DNA of 50,716 nucleotides from CAZIOH01 sp964540815. GTDB taxonomy: Bacteria; Myxococcota_A; Polyangia; Fen-1088. The stretch spans positions 1-50,716 of the forward strand of contig CAZIOH010000044.1 of NCBI GenBank assembly GCA_964540815.1, written 5' to 3'. The position numbers and the translations under genes were made by a program. The notes under the pieces were generated by a model, which was given only the letters and a program-made list of their open reading frames with translations, searched no databases and was not told the origin of the DNA. Each line of letters starts with the position of its first letter. Position 1 is the stretch's first letter. This document shows, in pieces, positions 27,728-35,266 of this stretch.

Positions 27728-28621
27728 TCACCCCGGCCAAAGCCAGCTCGCCGGTGTCTCCCCCGTGATCACGTACGCGAACTGGTAGGCCACGGCGGCG
27801 AGCGCGAGGAACGGACCGAACGGCACCTCGACGTGACGCAAGGCAACCTCGGCCCCGGGGGGGGCCGTGATCTCGGGCGTCGGCCGGGCCGCCCTCCGTC
27901 GCACCAGCAAGGTGGGGACGGCGATGAGGGTCCCGAGCACAGACGCGAGGAAGATGGTCGGCGCCAGCGCCTTCCACCCGAGCACGGCGCCGATCAGCGC
28001 CAGCAGCTTTCCATCCCCGAGCCCCAGCCCCTCGCGCCCGAGGACGTGATAGTAGAAGTCGGCGATCAGGCGCACGAACAGGTATCCGACCACCATGCCG
28101 ATCGCCCGCCCGCCCCACGACACGTCGTCCACCGCGAAGCCGGCGACGAAGAGCAGCAACGCGCCCGGGATCGTGAGGACGTCTGGCAAGCGCTTGGTGT
28201 CGAGATCGATCGCCGCCAGCACCAGCAAGAGCCCGGTGAAGGCAAAGTAGAGGGTGAAGCGCGCCAGCCGCCAGGCCAGGTCGAGCTCGGGTCTGCGCGC
28301 CACCACCGCCCACCACAGCCCGGCCGTCAACCCGGCGGTCAGGCCCTCGACGAGCGGATAGCGCAGGGAGAAGCGCGCGGCGCACGCGCGACATCTGCCC
28401 CGCAGCCACAGGTACGACAGCACCGGCACGTTGTCGAAGGCGCGCACCCGGGCGCCGCACGCGAAGCAGCTCGAGGGCGGACTCACCACCGAGCGGCCGA
28501 GGGGCAGGCGAGCGATGACCACGTTGAAGAAGCTCCCCCAGATCGCCCCCCACACCACGGCGAACCCGAGCCCGATGGGTCCCGAAAGCAGCTCGGAGAT
28601 CAGTTGGGAGGGCGCGTCCAC
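27728..28621 (-). CDS. pilD: prepilin peptidase / leader peptidase
   Basis: Bifunctional aspartic protease and N-methyltransferase that processes type IV prepilins and pseudopilins; 297 aa, inner membrane. The N-terminal domain has two CxxC pairs (CFACG and CRAC) and the transmembrane part has both catalytic aspartates: IDLDTKRLPD and GLGDGKLL. About seven or eight hydrophobic helices follow. GTG 28621 is chosen because GAGAG lies 5 nt upstream. No pilin or pilus-motor gene is adjacent, so this processing enzyme probably serves dispersed pil and type II secretion genes. It is divergent from the lipoprotein gene that starts near 28676. Confidence 0.94.
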   Translation of the reverse strand: MDAPSQLISELLSGPIGLGFAVVWGAIWGSFFNVVIARLPLGRSVVSPPSSCFACGARVRAFDNVPVLSYLWLRGRCRACAARFSLRYPLVEGLTAGLTAGLWWAVVARRPELDLAWRLARFTLYFAFTGLLLVLAAIDLDTKRLPDVLTIPGALLLFVAGFAVDDVSWGGRAIGMVVGYLFVRLIADFYYHVLGREGLGLGDGKLLALIGAVLGWKALAPTIFLASVLGTLIAVPTLLVRRRAARPTPEITAPPGAEVALRHVEVPFGPFLALAAVAYQFAYVITGETPASWLWPG

Positions 28622-28636
28622 GCGGGCTCTCGACAA

Positions 28637-28645
28637 TGCTAAGGT
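28637..28645 (+). promoter_or_regulatory. extended -10 promoter candidate
   Basis: TGC-TAAGGT lies 9 nt before GTG 28655 and 30 nt before ATG 28676. It is one of the TGCTAnnnT elements in this window. Confidence 0.35.
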
Positions 28646-28675
28646 TGGCGGCGAGTGGCCGGAAACTATTTCGTC

Positions 28676-29587
28676 ATGGCAACGCACGCAGCTCGGCTGG
28701 CGTTCGGGCTCGCCCTCGCCCTGGTCCTGCTCCTGGCGCTGGCCAGCGGCGGGTGCCACGAGCGGGCCCGACCGCTCACCAAGCCCGCCGCGGCCGTGGA
28801 CGCCGCGCTGCAGCCCGAGCGCTTCGCCAGCGCGCTGCGGAAGATCGGCCGGGCCCATGTGCGGGCCCTGACCCGATTCTTTGCTGGCCCGAACGCCGCA
28901 GGGCTCGAGGGCGTCAGCACCGAGACCGACATCTGGATCGACGAGCACGGGAACTGGCGCATGGTCGACATCAACGATCGCGACGGCGGACGCGAGGTGG
29001 TCCTGCACGGACAGGAGCTGTCGGTGGCCCTCCGCTACGGCAAGATGATTCGCCGCCCCGCCGAGGAGCCGGAACCGAGCCACCTCTTGCAAGAGGGCCT
29101 GGGCGGACCCTTCGCCGCGTGGAACCTGTTGCGGGAGAGCAGCACGGTCGATGACTTCGGGGACGAGCAGCGAGGCGGCCGCAAGGTGCACCTCTACAAG
29201 ATGACCAACGCGCGCCGGACGCGGGAGCGTGGAGCCGTCCCCCCCGTTGGCACCGACCGTCTCGCGTGGCGCAAGACGGTGCTGGCCGGCGCGGTCGAGG
29301 GCACCGTGGTGGTGGACAGCCTGACCGGCGCCCCGCTGCTGGCGGAGCTCCGCGCGCGCTACAGCATGCGCCGACCGACCGGCACCCCGGGGCAATGGGC
29401 TCCCATGGTGGGGGCGCTGGAGGTGCGAACTTCCGTGGAGGAGATCGGTGCCAGCCCCGAGATCGCCCCGGCCGAAGCCGAGGATCCACCGCAGCGCATG
29501 CGCACGGTCCCGGACGAGAAGGCGTTGCTCGGGGGCCTCGCCCGCGCTCCGAACACCTCCACCTCGAGCGCGAAGGGGCCTCCATGA
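28676..29587 (+). CDS. putative lipoprotein of unknown function
   Basis: 303 aa from ATG 28676; an in-frame GTG at 28655 preceded by AAGG 10 nt away is an alternative that adds 7 residues. The N-terminus is a clear signal sequence (MATHAARLAFGLALALVLL) with lipobox ASGGC. The mature protein begins as a helical region (PERFASALRKIGRAHVRALTRFFAG) and then strand-rich segments such as DIWIDEHGNWRMVDINDRDGGREVVLHGQELSVALRYGKM, which suggests a beta-sandwich or half-barrel, but I assign no family. The stop overlaps the next start as ATGA, so the two proteins are coupled and may act together at the envelope. Confidence 0.75.
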   Translation: MATHAARLAFGLALALVLLLALASGGCHERARPLTKPAAAVDAALQPERFASALRKIGRAHVRALTRFFAGPNAAGLEGVSTETDIWIDEHGNWRMVDINDRDGGREVVLHGQELSVALRYGKMIRRPAEEPEPSHLLQEGLGGPFAAWNLLRESSTVDDFGDEQRGGRKVHLYKMTNARRTRERGAVPPVGTDRLAWRKTVLAGAVEGTVVVDSLTGAPLLAELRARYSMRRPTGTPGQWAPMVGALEVRTSVEEIGASPEIAPAEAEDPPQRMRTVPDEKALLGGLARAPNTSTSSAKGPP

Positions 29588-30510
29588 TCTCACCATCCGA
29601 CGGCAACTCCGACCCCGGGCAGGGAACCGGTGGATCCGGTGGCGGTGGGGGGGGCGAGCGCAACCCGAAGGACGCCGAGCCGGCGCGCGAAGCCGAGATC
29701 GTGTCGTTGCCGGGACGGGCCGGCCGCGGGGCCGAGGGCCCCACCGCCCACCTGCTGGCGCAGCGCAGGTTCATCGTCCGGCGATCGTTGCTCGCCTCCG
29801 CGGTCGGGGGAATCGTGCCCCTGCCCGTGATGGACGACTACCTCGCGGGCCGGATCCGTGCCGGGATGCTGATGCAGATCGCCGAGCGGCGACGGGTGGA
29901 CCTGGCGCCCTCGTCCGCCGAGCTCCTGGCCGATCCGCGCGAGGGCTCGGCGGCTCGCAACGCCACCATGACGGCCGCCACCCTGGTCGCCCTCAAGCTG
30001 GCCTGGCGCAAGGTCTTCATGTTCATGGCGGCCGGACGTCGCGCCGAGGAGATGACCACCACCTTTCAGGTCGGCACCATCTTCGACCACTTCTGCGCTC
30101 GGCTGCAGGTGGGCGCGGGCGTGGATCGCCTGGCGGCCATCCGCCTGCGGGGCGCGACCTTCGCCGCCATTCGCGAGACGGAGCGGTCGGCGTTGATCGT
30201 GGCCTTCGCCGAGGGGGGGCGGATCCTCGGCCGGTCGGTGGGGGAGGCCCCGGCCTGGATCTCGCGACGGTTACACAAGGCCGTGGAGCGCTACGTGGCG
30301 AGCGGAGGCAATCCCGACGCGATCCCCAGGGTCGACGCCGACGACGCCAACGATGACCCTGACGACCCTGCCGGCCCGGACGGGCCCGCGTCGAGGCAGT
30401 GGCTCGACCGGGCCACGGTCGAGGTCGAGTCCCGCCTCACCGGAGTCGGCAACCGCTACCTCGAGGCCTTGCTCGACAACTTCGAGAGACACTGGCGCAG
30501 GTCGGCGTGA
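29584..30510 (+). CDS. DUF697/EcsC-like membrane-associated protein
   Basis: 308 aa. After a Gly-rich disordered N-terminus (1-50) comes RRFIVRRSLLASAVGGIVPLPVMDDYLAGRIRAGMLMQIAERRRVDL, which has the hydrophobic helix and Pro-x-D arrangement seen in DUF697 and EcsC-type proteins. Two further hydrophobic stretches lie at about residues 125-150 and 190-215 (TMTAATLVALKLAWRKVFMFMAAG; FAAIRETERSALIVAF). The family call is tentative, based on pattern memory only. The start ATG 29584 overlaps the upstream lipoprotein stop. The C-terminal part is acidic (DADDANDDPDDP) and then helical. Confidence 0.65.
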   Translation: MISPSDGNSDPGQGTGGSGGGGGGERNPKDAEPAREAEIVSLPGRAGRGAEGPTAHLLAQRRFIVRRSLLASAVGGIVPLPVMDDYLAGRIRAGMLMQIAERRRVDLAPSSAELLADPREGSAARNATMTAATLVALKLAWRKVFMFMAAGRRAEEMTTTFQVGTIFDHFCARLQVGAGVDRLAAIRLRGATFAAIRETERSALIVAFAEGGRILGRSVGEAPAWISRRLHKAVERYVASGGNPDAIPRVDADDANDDPDDPAGPDGPASRQWLDRATVEVESRLTGVGNRYLEALLDNFERHWRRSA

Positions 30511-30655
30511 GGCGGGATCCGCGGAACGCGACACGCTGTGCCTTCCGCCGCTCCACGAACTCGAGCTCGGACTCGAACACGCGCACGAACATGGCGCGCA
30601 CGCCGGGCCGTCCTTCCCTCCCCCCCGAAATCGCTGGAAAACGGGGCCCTGGCTT

Positions 30656-30664
30656 TGCTACGAT
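30656..30664 (+). promoter_or_regulatory. extended -10 promoter candidate for rsfS
   Basis: TGC-TACGAT. A weak TGGAAA lies 18 nt upstream of the TACGAT hexamer. It would start transcription near 30671, just before the 9-codon frame at 30675. Confidence 0.45.
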
Positions 30665-30674
30665 TGGCGTATTG

Positions 30675-30704
30675 ATGAATCTTGACGCCGTAGTCGGCCA
30701 TTGA
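30675..30704 (+). CDS. possible 9-codon leader peptide before rsfS
   Basis: ATG to TGA encoding MNLDAVVGH. It begins about 4 nt after the start site predicted by the extended -10 at 30656, and its TGA overlaps the TTG start of rsfS (TTGA at 30701-30704), the usual geometry of translational coupling. Too short to judge by composition, so it may be chance. If translated, it would feed ribosomes to the rsfS start, which has no Shine-Dalgarno of its own. Confidence 0.25.
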   Translation: MNLDAVVGH

Positions 30705-31459
30705 CGCTAAAACCCACAAAGAACAGCAAGGGGAGGGCGGCGGCGAGATCGGGCCACAAGCCTGCTCGTCCTTCGGGTGGGTCCTCCGCCGGTGGCGGTG
30801 GCAAGAAGCGGTCGGCCGCATCCAGCGGCGCTGACGGCGGTCAAAAAGTGCCTGCGGCCACCGCGGGGGTCAAGCGCGGGGGCCCGAAGCGGGCGACCGC
30901 CGGAACCACCCGCCCCGCGGCGAGCGCGACGCCCGCGAGCAAGAAGCCGGGCAAGGCCCCTCGCAAGGGCTATGGCGTGCACCGCGCCCCGGGGCGGGTC
31001 CAGACCATCGGTGCTCGCCCACCGGAGATGGACGCCCCCGTCGACGACGCGCGCGCCCGTCAAACCGCCGAGTCCGAGGCCACCGCCCGAGCGGCCATCG
31101 AGGCCGCCCTCGACAAGAAGGCCCTGATGCCGGTGCTGATCGACGTCTCGGCGATGGCCAGCTACACCGACTTCATCGCCATCGTCAGCGGGCGAAGCGA
31201 TCGCCAGGTGGATGCCATCGCCGATGGCGTCACCACCGCGATGAAGGCCCGCGGCCGCTATCTGCTCGGGCAGGAAGGCTCGGGCAGCGGGCGCTGGACG
31301 CTGCTCGACTTCGGCGACGTGGTGATCCATGTCTTCTATCACCCGGTGCGAGAGTTCTACGATCTCGAGAGCCTGTGGGTCGACGCGCCGCGGATTCCGC
31401 TCAAGGTCCCGCCCGAGGCCATCTTGACCCAGCCCGACGCGCTCTACGGCAATCCCTGA
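30701..31459 (+). CDS. rsfS: ribosomal silencing factor RsfS with basic N-terminal extension
   Basis: RsfS binds ribosomal protein uL14 and blocks joining of 50S and 30S subunits when nutrients are short. The family core spans about residues 135-250: ALDKKALMPVLIDVSAMASYTDFIAIVSGRSDRQVDAIADGV, then GSGRWTLLDFGDVVIHVFYHPVREFYDLESLW, which is diagnostic. The first about 110 residues are Lys/Arg/Ala/Pro/Gly-rich and resemble histone H1 tails, so from TTG 30701 the protein is 252 aa, about twice the usual length. An ATG at 31028 would give about 143 aa without the tail. The basic tail might bind rRNA or DNA (inference). rlmH follows 45 nt downstream, a conserved pairing. Confidence 0.9.
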   Translation: MTLKPTKNSKGRAAARSGHKPARPSGGSSAGGGGKKRSAASSGADGGQKVPAATAGVKRGGPKRATAGTTRPAASATPASKKPGKAPRKGYGVHRAPGRVQTIGARPPEMDAPVDDARARQTAESEATARAAIEAALDKKALMPVLIDVSAMASYTDFIAIVSGRSDRQVDAIADGVTTAMKARGRYLLGQEGSGSGRWTLLDFGDVVIHVFYHPVREFYDLESLWVDAPRIPLKVPPEAILTQPDALYGNP

Positions 31460-31504
31460 GGCAGGCGCGGCGGAAGACGCGCCACCGACGCCGGAGCCGG
31501 AGCG

Positions 31505-31933
31505 ATGAAGATCGTGATCCTCGCCGTGGGGCGCCTGCGCGACCGCCACCTCGCGGCCATCTGCGACGATTACCTCGGCCGCATCCGGCACCACCTGCCG
31601 ATCGACGTGGTCGAGGTCGAGGACGACGCCGCCCTGTCGCGCCGCCTCGGGTCCGGGCCAGCGTCCGAGGTGATCGCCCTCGAGGTCGACGGCGAGGCGT
31701 GGGACACCGTGCGCCTGACCCGCTTCGTCGAGGAGGCGATGGTGCACGGCACCCGCACCGTGACCTTCCTCATCGGGGGCAGCGACGGCCTGCCGGCCTC
31801 GGCGGTCGCCCGCGCGACCCGCAAGCTGTCGCTGTCGGCCCTGACCCTGCCCCACCGCCTCGCTCGGATCGTCCTCGCCGAGCAGCTCTATCGAGCGCTC
31901 TCCATCATCAAGGGCGAGCCCTACCACCGTTGA
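31505..31933 (+). CDS. rlmH: 23S rRNA (pseudouridine1915-N3) methyltransferase RlmH
   Basis: SPOUT-class methyltransferase acting on helix 69 of 23S rRNA in the assembled 70S ribosome. 142 aa, close to the family's 155. The sequence has the family start MKIVILAVGRLRDRHL, the knotted SAM-binding region TVTFLIGGSDGLPASA, and the invariant C-terminal RIVLAEQLYRALSIIKGEPYHR. Located 45 nt after rsfS; the rsfS-rlmH order is widespread among bacteria. A palindromic repeat element begins right after its stop codon. Confidence 0.97.
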   Translation: MKIVILAVGRLRDRHLAAICDDYLGRIRHHLPIDVVEVEDDAALSRRLGSGPASEVIALEVDGEAWDTVRLTRFVEEAMVHGTRTVTFLIGGSDGLPASAVARATRKLSLSALTLPHRLARIVLAEQLYRALSIIKGEPYHR

Positions 31934-32067
31934 ATCGGGGACGTGGCTGGGCAATTGCATCGGGGACGTGGCTCGCTGCCGCTCGCAGGTCCCCGCACCC
32001 CTCTCGCTCCGCGCGGCAAAGCCGCGCTACGCTCGCCCACGAAGCGCCCCTGAAGCGAGCCACTTCC
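31934..32067. repeat. palindromic repeat element after rlmH
   Basis: This about 134-bp gap holds layered symmetry: the direct repeat ATCGGGGACGTGGCT at 31934-31948 and 31959-31973; an outer inverted repeat GTGGCTCGCT (31968-31977) with AGCGAGCCAC (32054-32063); an inner CGGGGAC (31961-31967) with GTCCCCG (31989-31995); and a hairpin GCGCGGC-aaa-GCCGCGC (32011-32027). No coding frame. The combination resembles REP or miniature-transposon palindromes and could also end transcription of the converging genes. Confidence 0.6.
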
Positions 32068-32090
32068 TTCAATCACCGCGGCGGCGGCCG

Positions 32091-34016
32091 TCAGGGTGAT
32101 TCGTCGTCGGAGCTGAGGGCCTTGATCTGGCGACGGGCCTCCCCGACATCGTCGCCCGTGGGCGCGAGCGCCAGGTACTGCCGATAGGCGGCCAGCGCCT
32201 CGGGGGTGTCGCCCCTCGCCCGGTAGGCCTCAGCGATCCCGAACAGCGCTGGACCGTGCGTGGGATCGATGGCGAGGGCGCGCCGGAAGAAATCGATGGC
32301 CTTGAAGTGACGCTGATGCTCGAGGTGGACGTACCCGGTCCCGGTGAGGGCCATGACCCCATCCGGTCGCATCGCCAGCGCCTGCTCGTAGAGCTTGCTG
32401 GCCCGAGCCATGTTCCCGTGCGCGCGCAGGCGGTTGCCCTCGACGACCAGCTTCTCGTACGAGGGCGGGCGGGCGTCGCCGGCCGGCGCGGCGCCTGGGC
32501 CCGCGCGGTCGGCCGGGTTGGCGGCGGCATGGTCCTCGCCCGTGTCGACGACCGCCCCCGTCGATGCGGGCGGGGCGACTCGGGCCTGCGGACGGCCGCC
32601 GCCGGCAACCGGGCCTCGGGGTGGGTCGACCGTGCTGCCTGAGCCTGTGCCCGTGCCCTGCGGAGCCGACGCTCCCTGTCCGGGGGGCCCGGTCGAGCCA
32701 GCGCTCGACCCCGGATTCGGCGCGGCGTTCGGGGCCGAGCTCGGGACAACGGTGGCCGTCTCCATCGCGCGCGCGGGGGCGGGCTCGTTCGCCGCGACCG
32801 CTGCTGGCGCCGACGCCGGACCGGGACTTCGGACACCGGCGGACTCGGCGGGCGCCGGTTCCCCGCCTGACGGAGACACCGACGACCCAGGCCCCACGCC
32901 CCCGGCCGAGCGGTACCACAGGTAGGCCCCACCCGCCCCGGCCAGGACCAGCACCAGCGCCGCCCAGGCCAGCCCCCCCCCGCGGCTCGGGCGCAGGAGC
33001 TCGAGATCGGATGCCCCCGCCAGCGCATCGTTGGGGAACGCCACGCTCTCGGTGATCGCCGCCCGTCTCTTGCCAGTGCCCGGGACAGTCCGGGAAGACC
33101 CCGGCAAAGCTTGCGTGGGAGCGAGCGCGCCTGGGCGGGGCGTCGGCGACCGCGCCCGTGACCCACCCGCGCTCGGCCCGCGCGCATGTGGGCGAGAGGC
33201 GTCCGCCGGGACGGGCGGCGGCATGGGCCCGGCTCCCGACACCTCCCGTGGTGCAGGTACCGGGGCAGCGGGAGCAACCCCGGGTGGCGGCGCCGATATC
33301 GCCGTCACGTCGGCGGAGAGCTCCGCGCCGAGCCCGTTCGCGGTGGTCCCGGGATCGAAGAGGCGGCGGTCGGGAACCGTGGGACCGTCCTCGGAGGCGC
33401 GGCGGAAGGCCTCGGCGACGGGCACGCTGAACGAGATGGTGGGCTCCATTCCCGCGTCAGCGGTCGCCGCGGCCGGGGGCCTCCCCGCCGAGGTGGCCCC
33501 GCCGCCGATGTGGTTGCGCCCGGGCTCAGCCGCCGCCCGGCTCCGCTCGACGCCGGGGGCACCGCTGGCGCCGGCGCTCCCCTGCAGCCGCGCCCGGTCG
33601 GCCTCCTCGACCACGTTGAAGAAGGGCAGCAGCTCCGGAAGCTCGCCGAGCAGGCGGAAGGGCCCACCCGAGTGCGACACCCGGTCCTCCCGCGTCACCC
33701 GACGCTCGACGATCCACTTTTGCAGGGTGTTCAGCTCTCGAAACCGGTGGACCTTGCCGTCCTCGGTGTCGAGCGTCCACTCGGGGCTCGCCGGAGCCGG
33801 CTCATCGAGCCGCCCCCCCCCACCGCCGAGGCCCGGCTCGGCCGCCTCGCTCGTCCGTCGGCCCGCGCCGCCGGGGCTGGCCGCCGTGATCCGACCCTGG
33901 CGGCGCACGAAGAACGTGTGCCCACACGTCGTGCACTGCACCGAGGCACCCGCGTCGGTGACAATGTCGTCGTCGAGCTCGTACTCGGTTTGGCAGCGGT
34001 CGCAGCGAACGTCCAT
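32091..34016 (-). CDS. zinc-ribbon / TPR membrane protein
   Basis: 641 aa from ATG 34016. The N-terminus is an MJ0042-type zinc ribbon with two CxxC pairs: MDVRCDRCQTEYELDDDIV then VQCTTCGHTFFVRR. A second domain (about 85-150: WTLDTEDGKVHRFRELNTLQKWIVERRVTREDRVSHSG then PFRLLGELPELLPFFNVVEE) has a GYF_2/DUF4339-like pattern often fused to these ribbons in myxobacteria. A Pro/Ala linker, one transmembrane helix (about 372-392, GGLAWAALVLVLAGAGGAYLWY), a second linker and three C-terminal TPRs follow (ASKLYEQALAMRPDGVMALTG; FRRALAIDPTHGPALFGIAEAY; ALAAYRQYLALAP). The C-terminal TPR domain would be outside the cytoplasm. Exact role unknown; a part in polarity, motility or assembly of envelope complexes is only a guess. 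Confidence 0.85.
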   Translation of the reverse strand: MDVRCDRCQTEYELDDDIVTDAGASVQCTTCGHTFFVRRQGRITAASPGGAGRRTSEAAEPGLGGGGGRLDEPAPASPEWTLDTEDGKVHRFRELNTLQKWIVERRVTREDRVSHSGGPFRLLGELPELLPFFNVVEEADRARLQGSAGASGAPGVERSRAAAEPGRNHIGGGATSAGRPPAAATADAGMEPTISFSVPVAEAFRRASEDGPTVPDRRLFDPGTTANGLGAELSADVTAISAPPPGVAPAAPVPAPREVSGAGPMPPPVPADASRPHARGPSAGGSRARSPTPRPGALAPTQALPGSSRTVPGTGKRRAAITESVAFPNDALAGASDLELLRPSRGGGLAWAALVLVLAGAGGAYLWYRSAGGVGPGSSVSPSGGEPAPAESAGVRSPGPASAPAAVAANEPAPARAMETATVVPSSAPNAAPNPGSSAGSTGPPGQGASAPQGTGTGSGSTVDPPRGPVAGGGRPQARVAPPASTGAVVDTGEDHAAANPADRAGPGAAPAGDARPPSYEKLVVEGNRLRAHGNMARASKLYEQALAMRPDGVMALTGTGYVHLEHQRHFKAIDFFRRALAIDPTHGPALFGIAEAYRARGDTPEALAAYRQYLALAPTGDDVGEARRQIKALSSDDESP

Positions 34017-34120
34017 CGTGATGGCAGCCCCGAGCTGGAGGGAGGCGGTAGGACATGACCATACCATGATCGAGCCAGGTCGGTTCGAGCCGAGATCGGT
34101 TCGAAACCGGGAGCCATGGT

Positions 34121-35220
34121 TCACAGGGATTCGGGGAACAGCGCGTAGAGCTGCGGCGGCAAGCGCTGGTCACGTCCGAGCGACATGAGATTGCCGAGGT
34201 GGTCCACCCTGAAGCCGAGGGCGTGGGCCCGCCGCAGGACCTTGGGGGTGGCCGCCGACGCGCGCATGACGGCCGAGCGTCCTGCCAGCGCCTGACAGGC
34301 TGCATCGAGCAGGTCCGCCAGGATCTCCTCGGAGCTCGCCACCGCGGGGCCGATGATCGCCCGGGCGGGCAGGGCGCGCAGAAAGATGAACCCACCTATC
34401 TCGTTCGCTTGCTCGTTCGCTTGCTCGTTCGCTTGCTCGTTCGCTTGCTCGCGCGCTCGCTCGGTGNNNNNNNNNNNNNNNNNNNNNNNNNNNNNNNNNN
34501 NNNNNNNNNNNNNNNNNNNNNNNNNNNNNNNNNNNNNNNNNNNNNNNNNNNNNNNNNNNNNNNNNNCTCGTTCGCTTGCTCGTTCGCTTGCTCGTTCGCT
34601 TGCTCGCGCGCTCGCTCGGTGCCGTCTGCCACCTCGGTGAGCAGGAGCGCGCCGGTGGACAGCAGGAGGCCCATGTCCCGCGAGCGGTTGGCCCCGAGCA
34701 TCCGGAAATCGAAGGCCTCCAGGCGCTCCCGATCCTCGGGACGGTACTCGCGGATGGTCGCGGATACCGAGGTCGGCTTGCGAATGTCCCCCGCCATCAA
34801 GTACGGCGCGACGTCGCGCACCGCCCATCCGAGCTCGGAGTAAAGGCCGAACGAGTCGGGGTTGAAGCTGTCCTGGAAGAGGCGCAGGCTTGCGCAGCCC
34901 TCGGCGAGCGCGGTGAGGTGGGCCATGAGCGCCCGCCCGATCCCGGGTGGACCACCCGGGCGAGCCGCGAGTGGTCCGATGCTGGCCACCGGTCCGCGAA
35001 GGTGAACGAACCCCACCCCCACGAGGCCGCCGCCCGACTCGGCCACCGCGCATCCCTCGCGGTCGAGATCGAGGTAGGCGCGACACAGCCAGATGGCGCT
35101 CTCGAGGTTGGGAAAAGGCGGCACGTGTCCGCGCTGCCGGTACACCTGCGAGAAGGCCGACACCAGGATCTCCGCCGCGCGCTCGCAGTCCGAGTCGCGC
35201 ATCGCCCGCACCGAGATCAC
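34121..35220 (-). CDS. GNAT N-acetyltransferase, interrupted by assembly gap
   Basis: N-terminal half (from GTG 35220, GGAG 6 nt upstream) is a GNAT domain: ISVRAMRDSDCERAAEIL, then GPLAARPGGPPGIGRALMAHLTALAEGC with the acetyl-CoA loop. A second, GNAT-like half ends at 34121 with LPPQLYALFPESL. Between them lies a stretch of 12-bp repeats coding EQAN, broken by 100 N. The two flanks read the same protein tract (TERAREQANEQANEQANE), and removing the gap plus a 55-bp overlap restores one frame of 315 codons (314 aa). So the apparent frame break is most likely an assembly artefact. The coordinates given include the gap. Substrate unknown; neighbours are an ABC exporter upstream and the zinc-ribbon protein downstream. 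Confidence 0.75.
34400..34621. repeat. 12-bp tandem repeat flanking assembly gap
   Basis: Left of the gap four copies of CTCGTTCGCTTG (34400-34447) run into 19 bp ending CTCGGTG. Right of the gap three copies (34567-34602) run into the same 19 bp. Bases 34412-34466 and 34567-34621 are identical over 55 bp. On the minus strand each unit codes Glu-Gln-Ala-Asn. Confidence 0.9.
34467..34566. other. scaffold gap of 100 N
   Basis: Exactly 100 N between two copies of the same sequence. A round number is usually a placeholder, so the true distance is unknown and probably negative (overlap). Confidence 0.98.
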
Positions 35221-35266
35221 GGGCGGCTCCACCGCGGGACAGCGGTCCGGGTGCGCGGGCGAAGGC

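Noticed and set aside
34467..34566. True frameshift or split of the acetyltransferase gene
   Set aside because: The frame difference is created by the nominal 100-N length; the identical flanks restore one frame.
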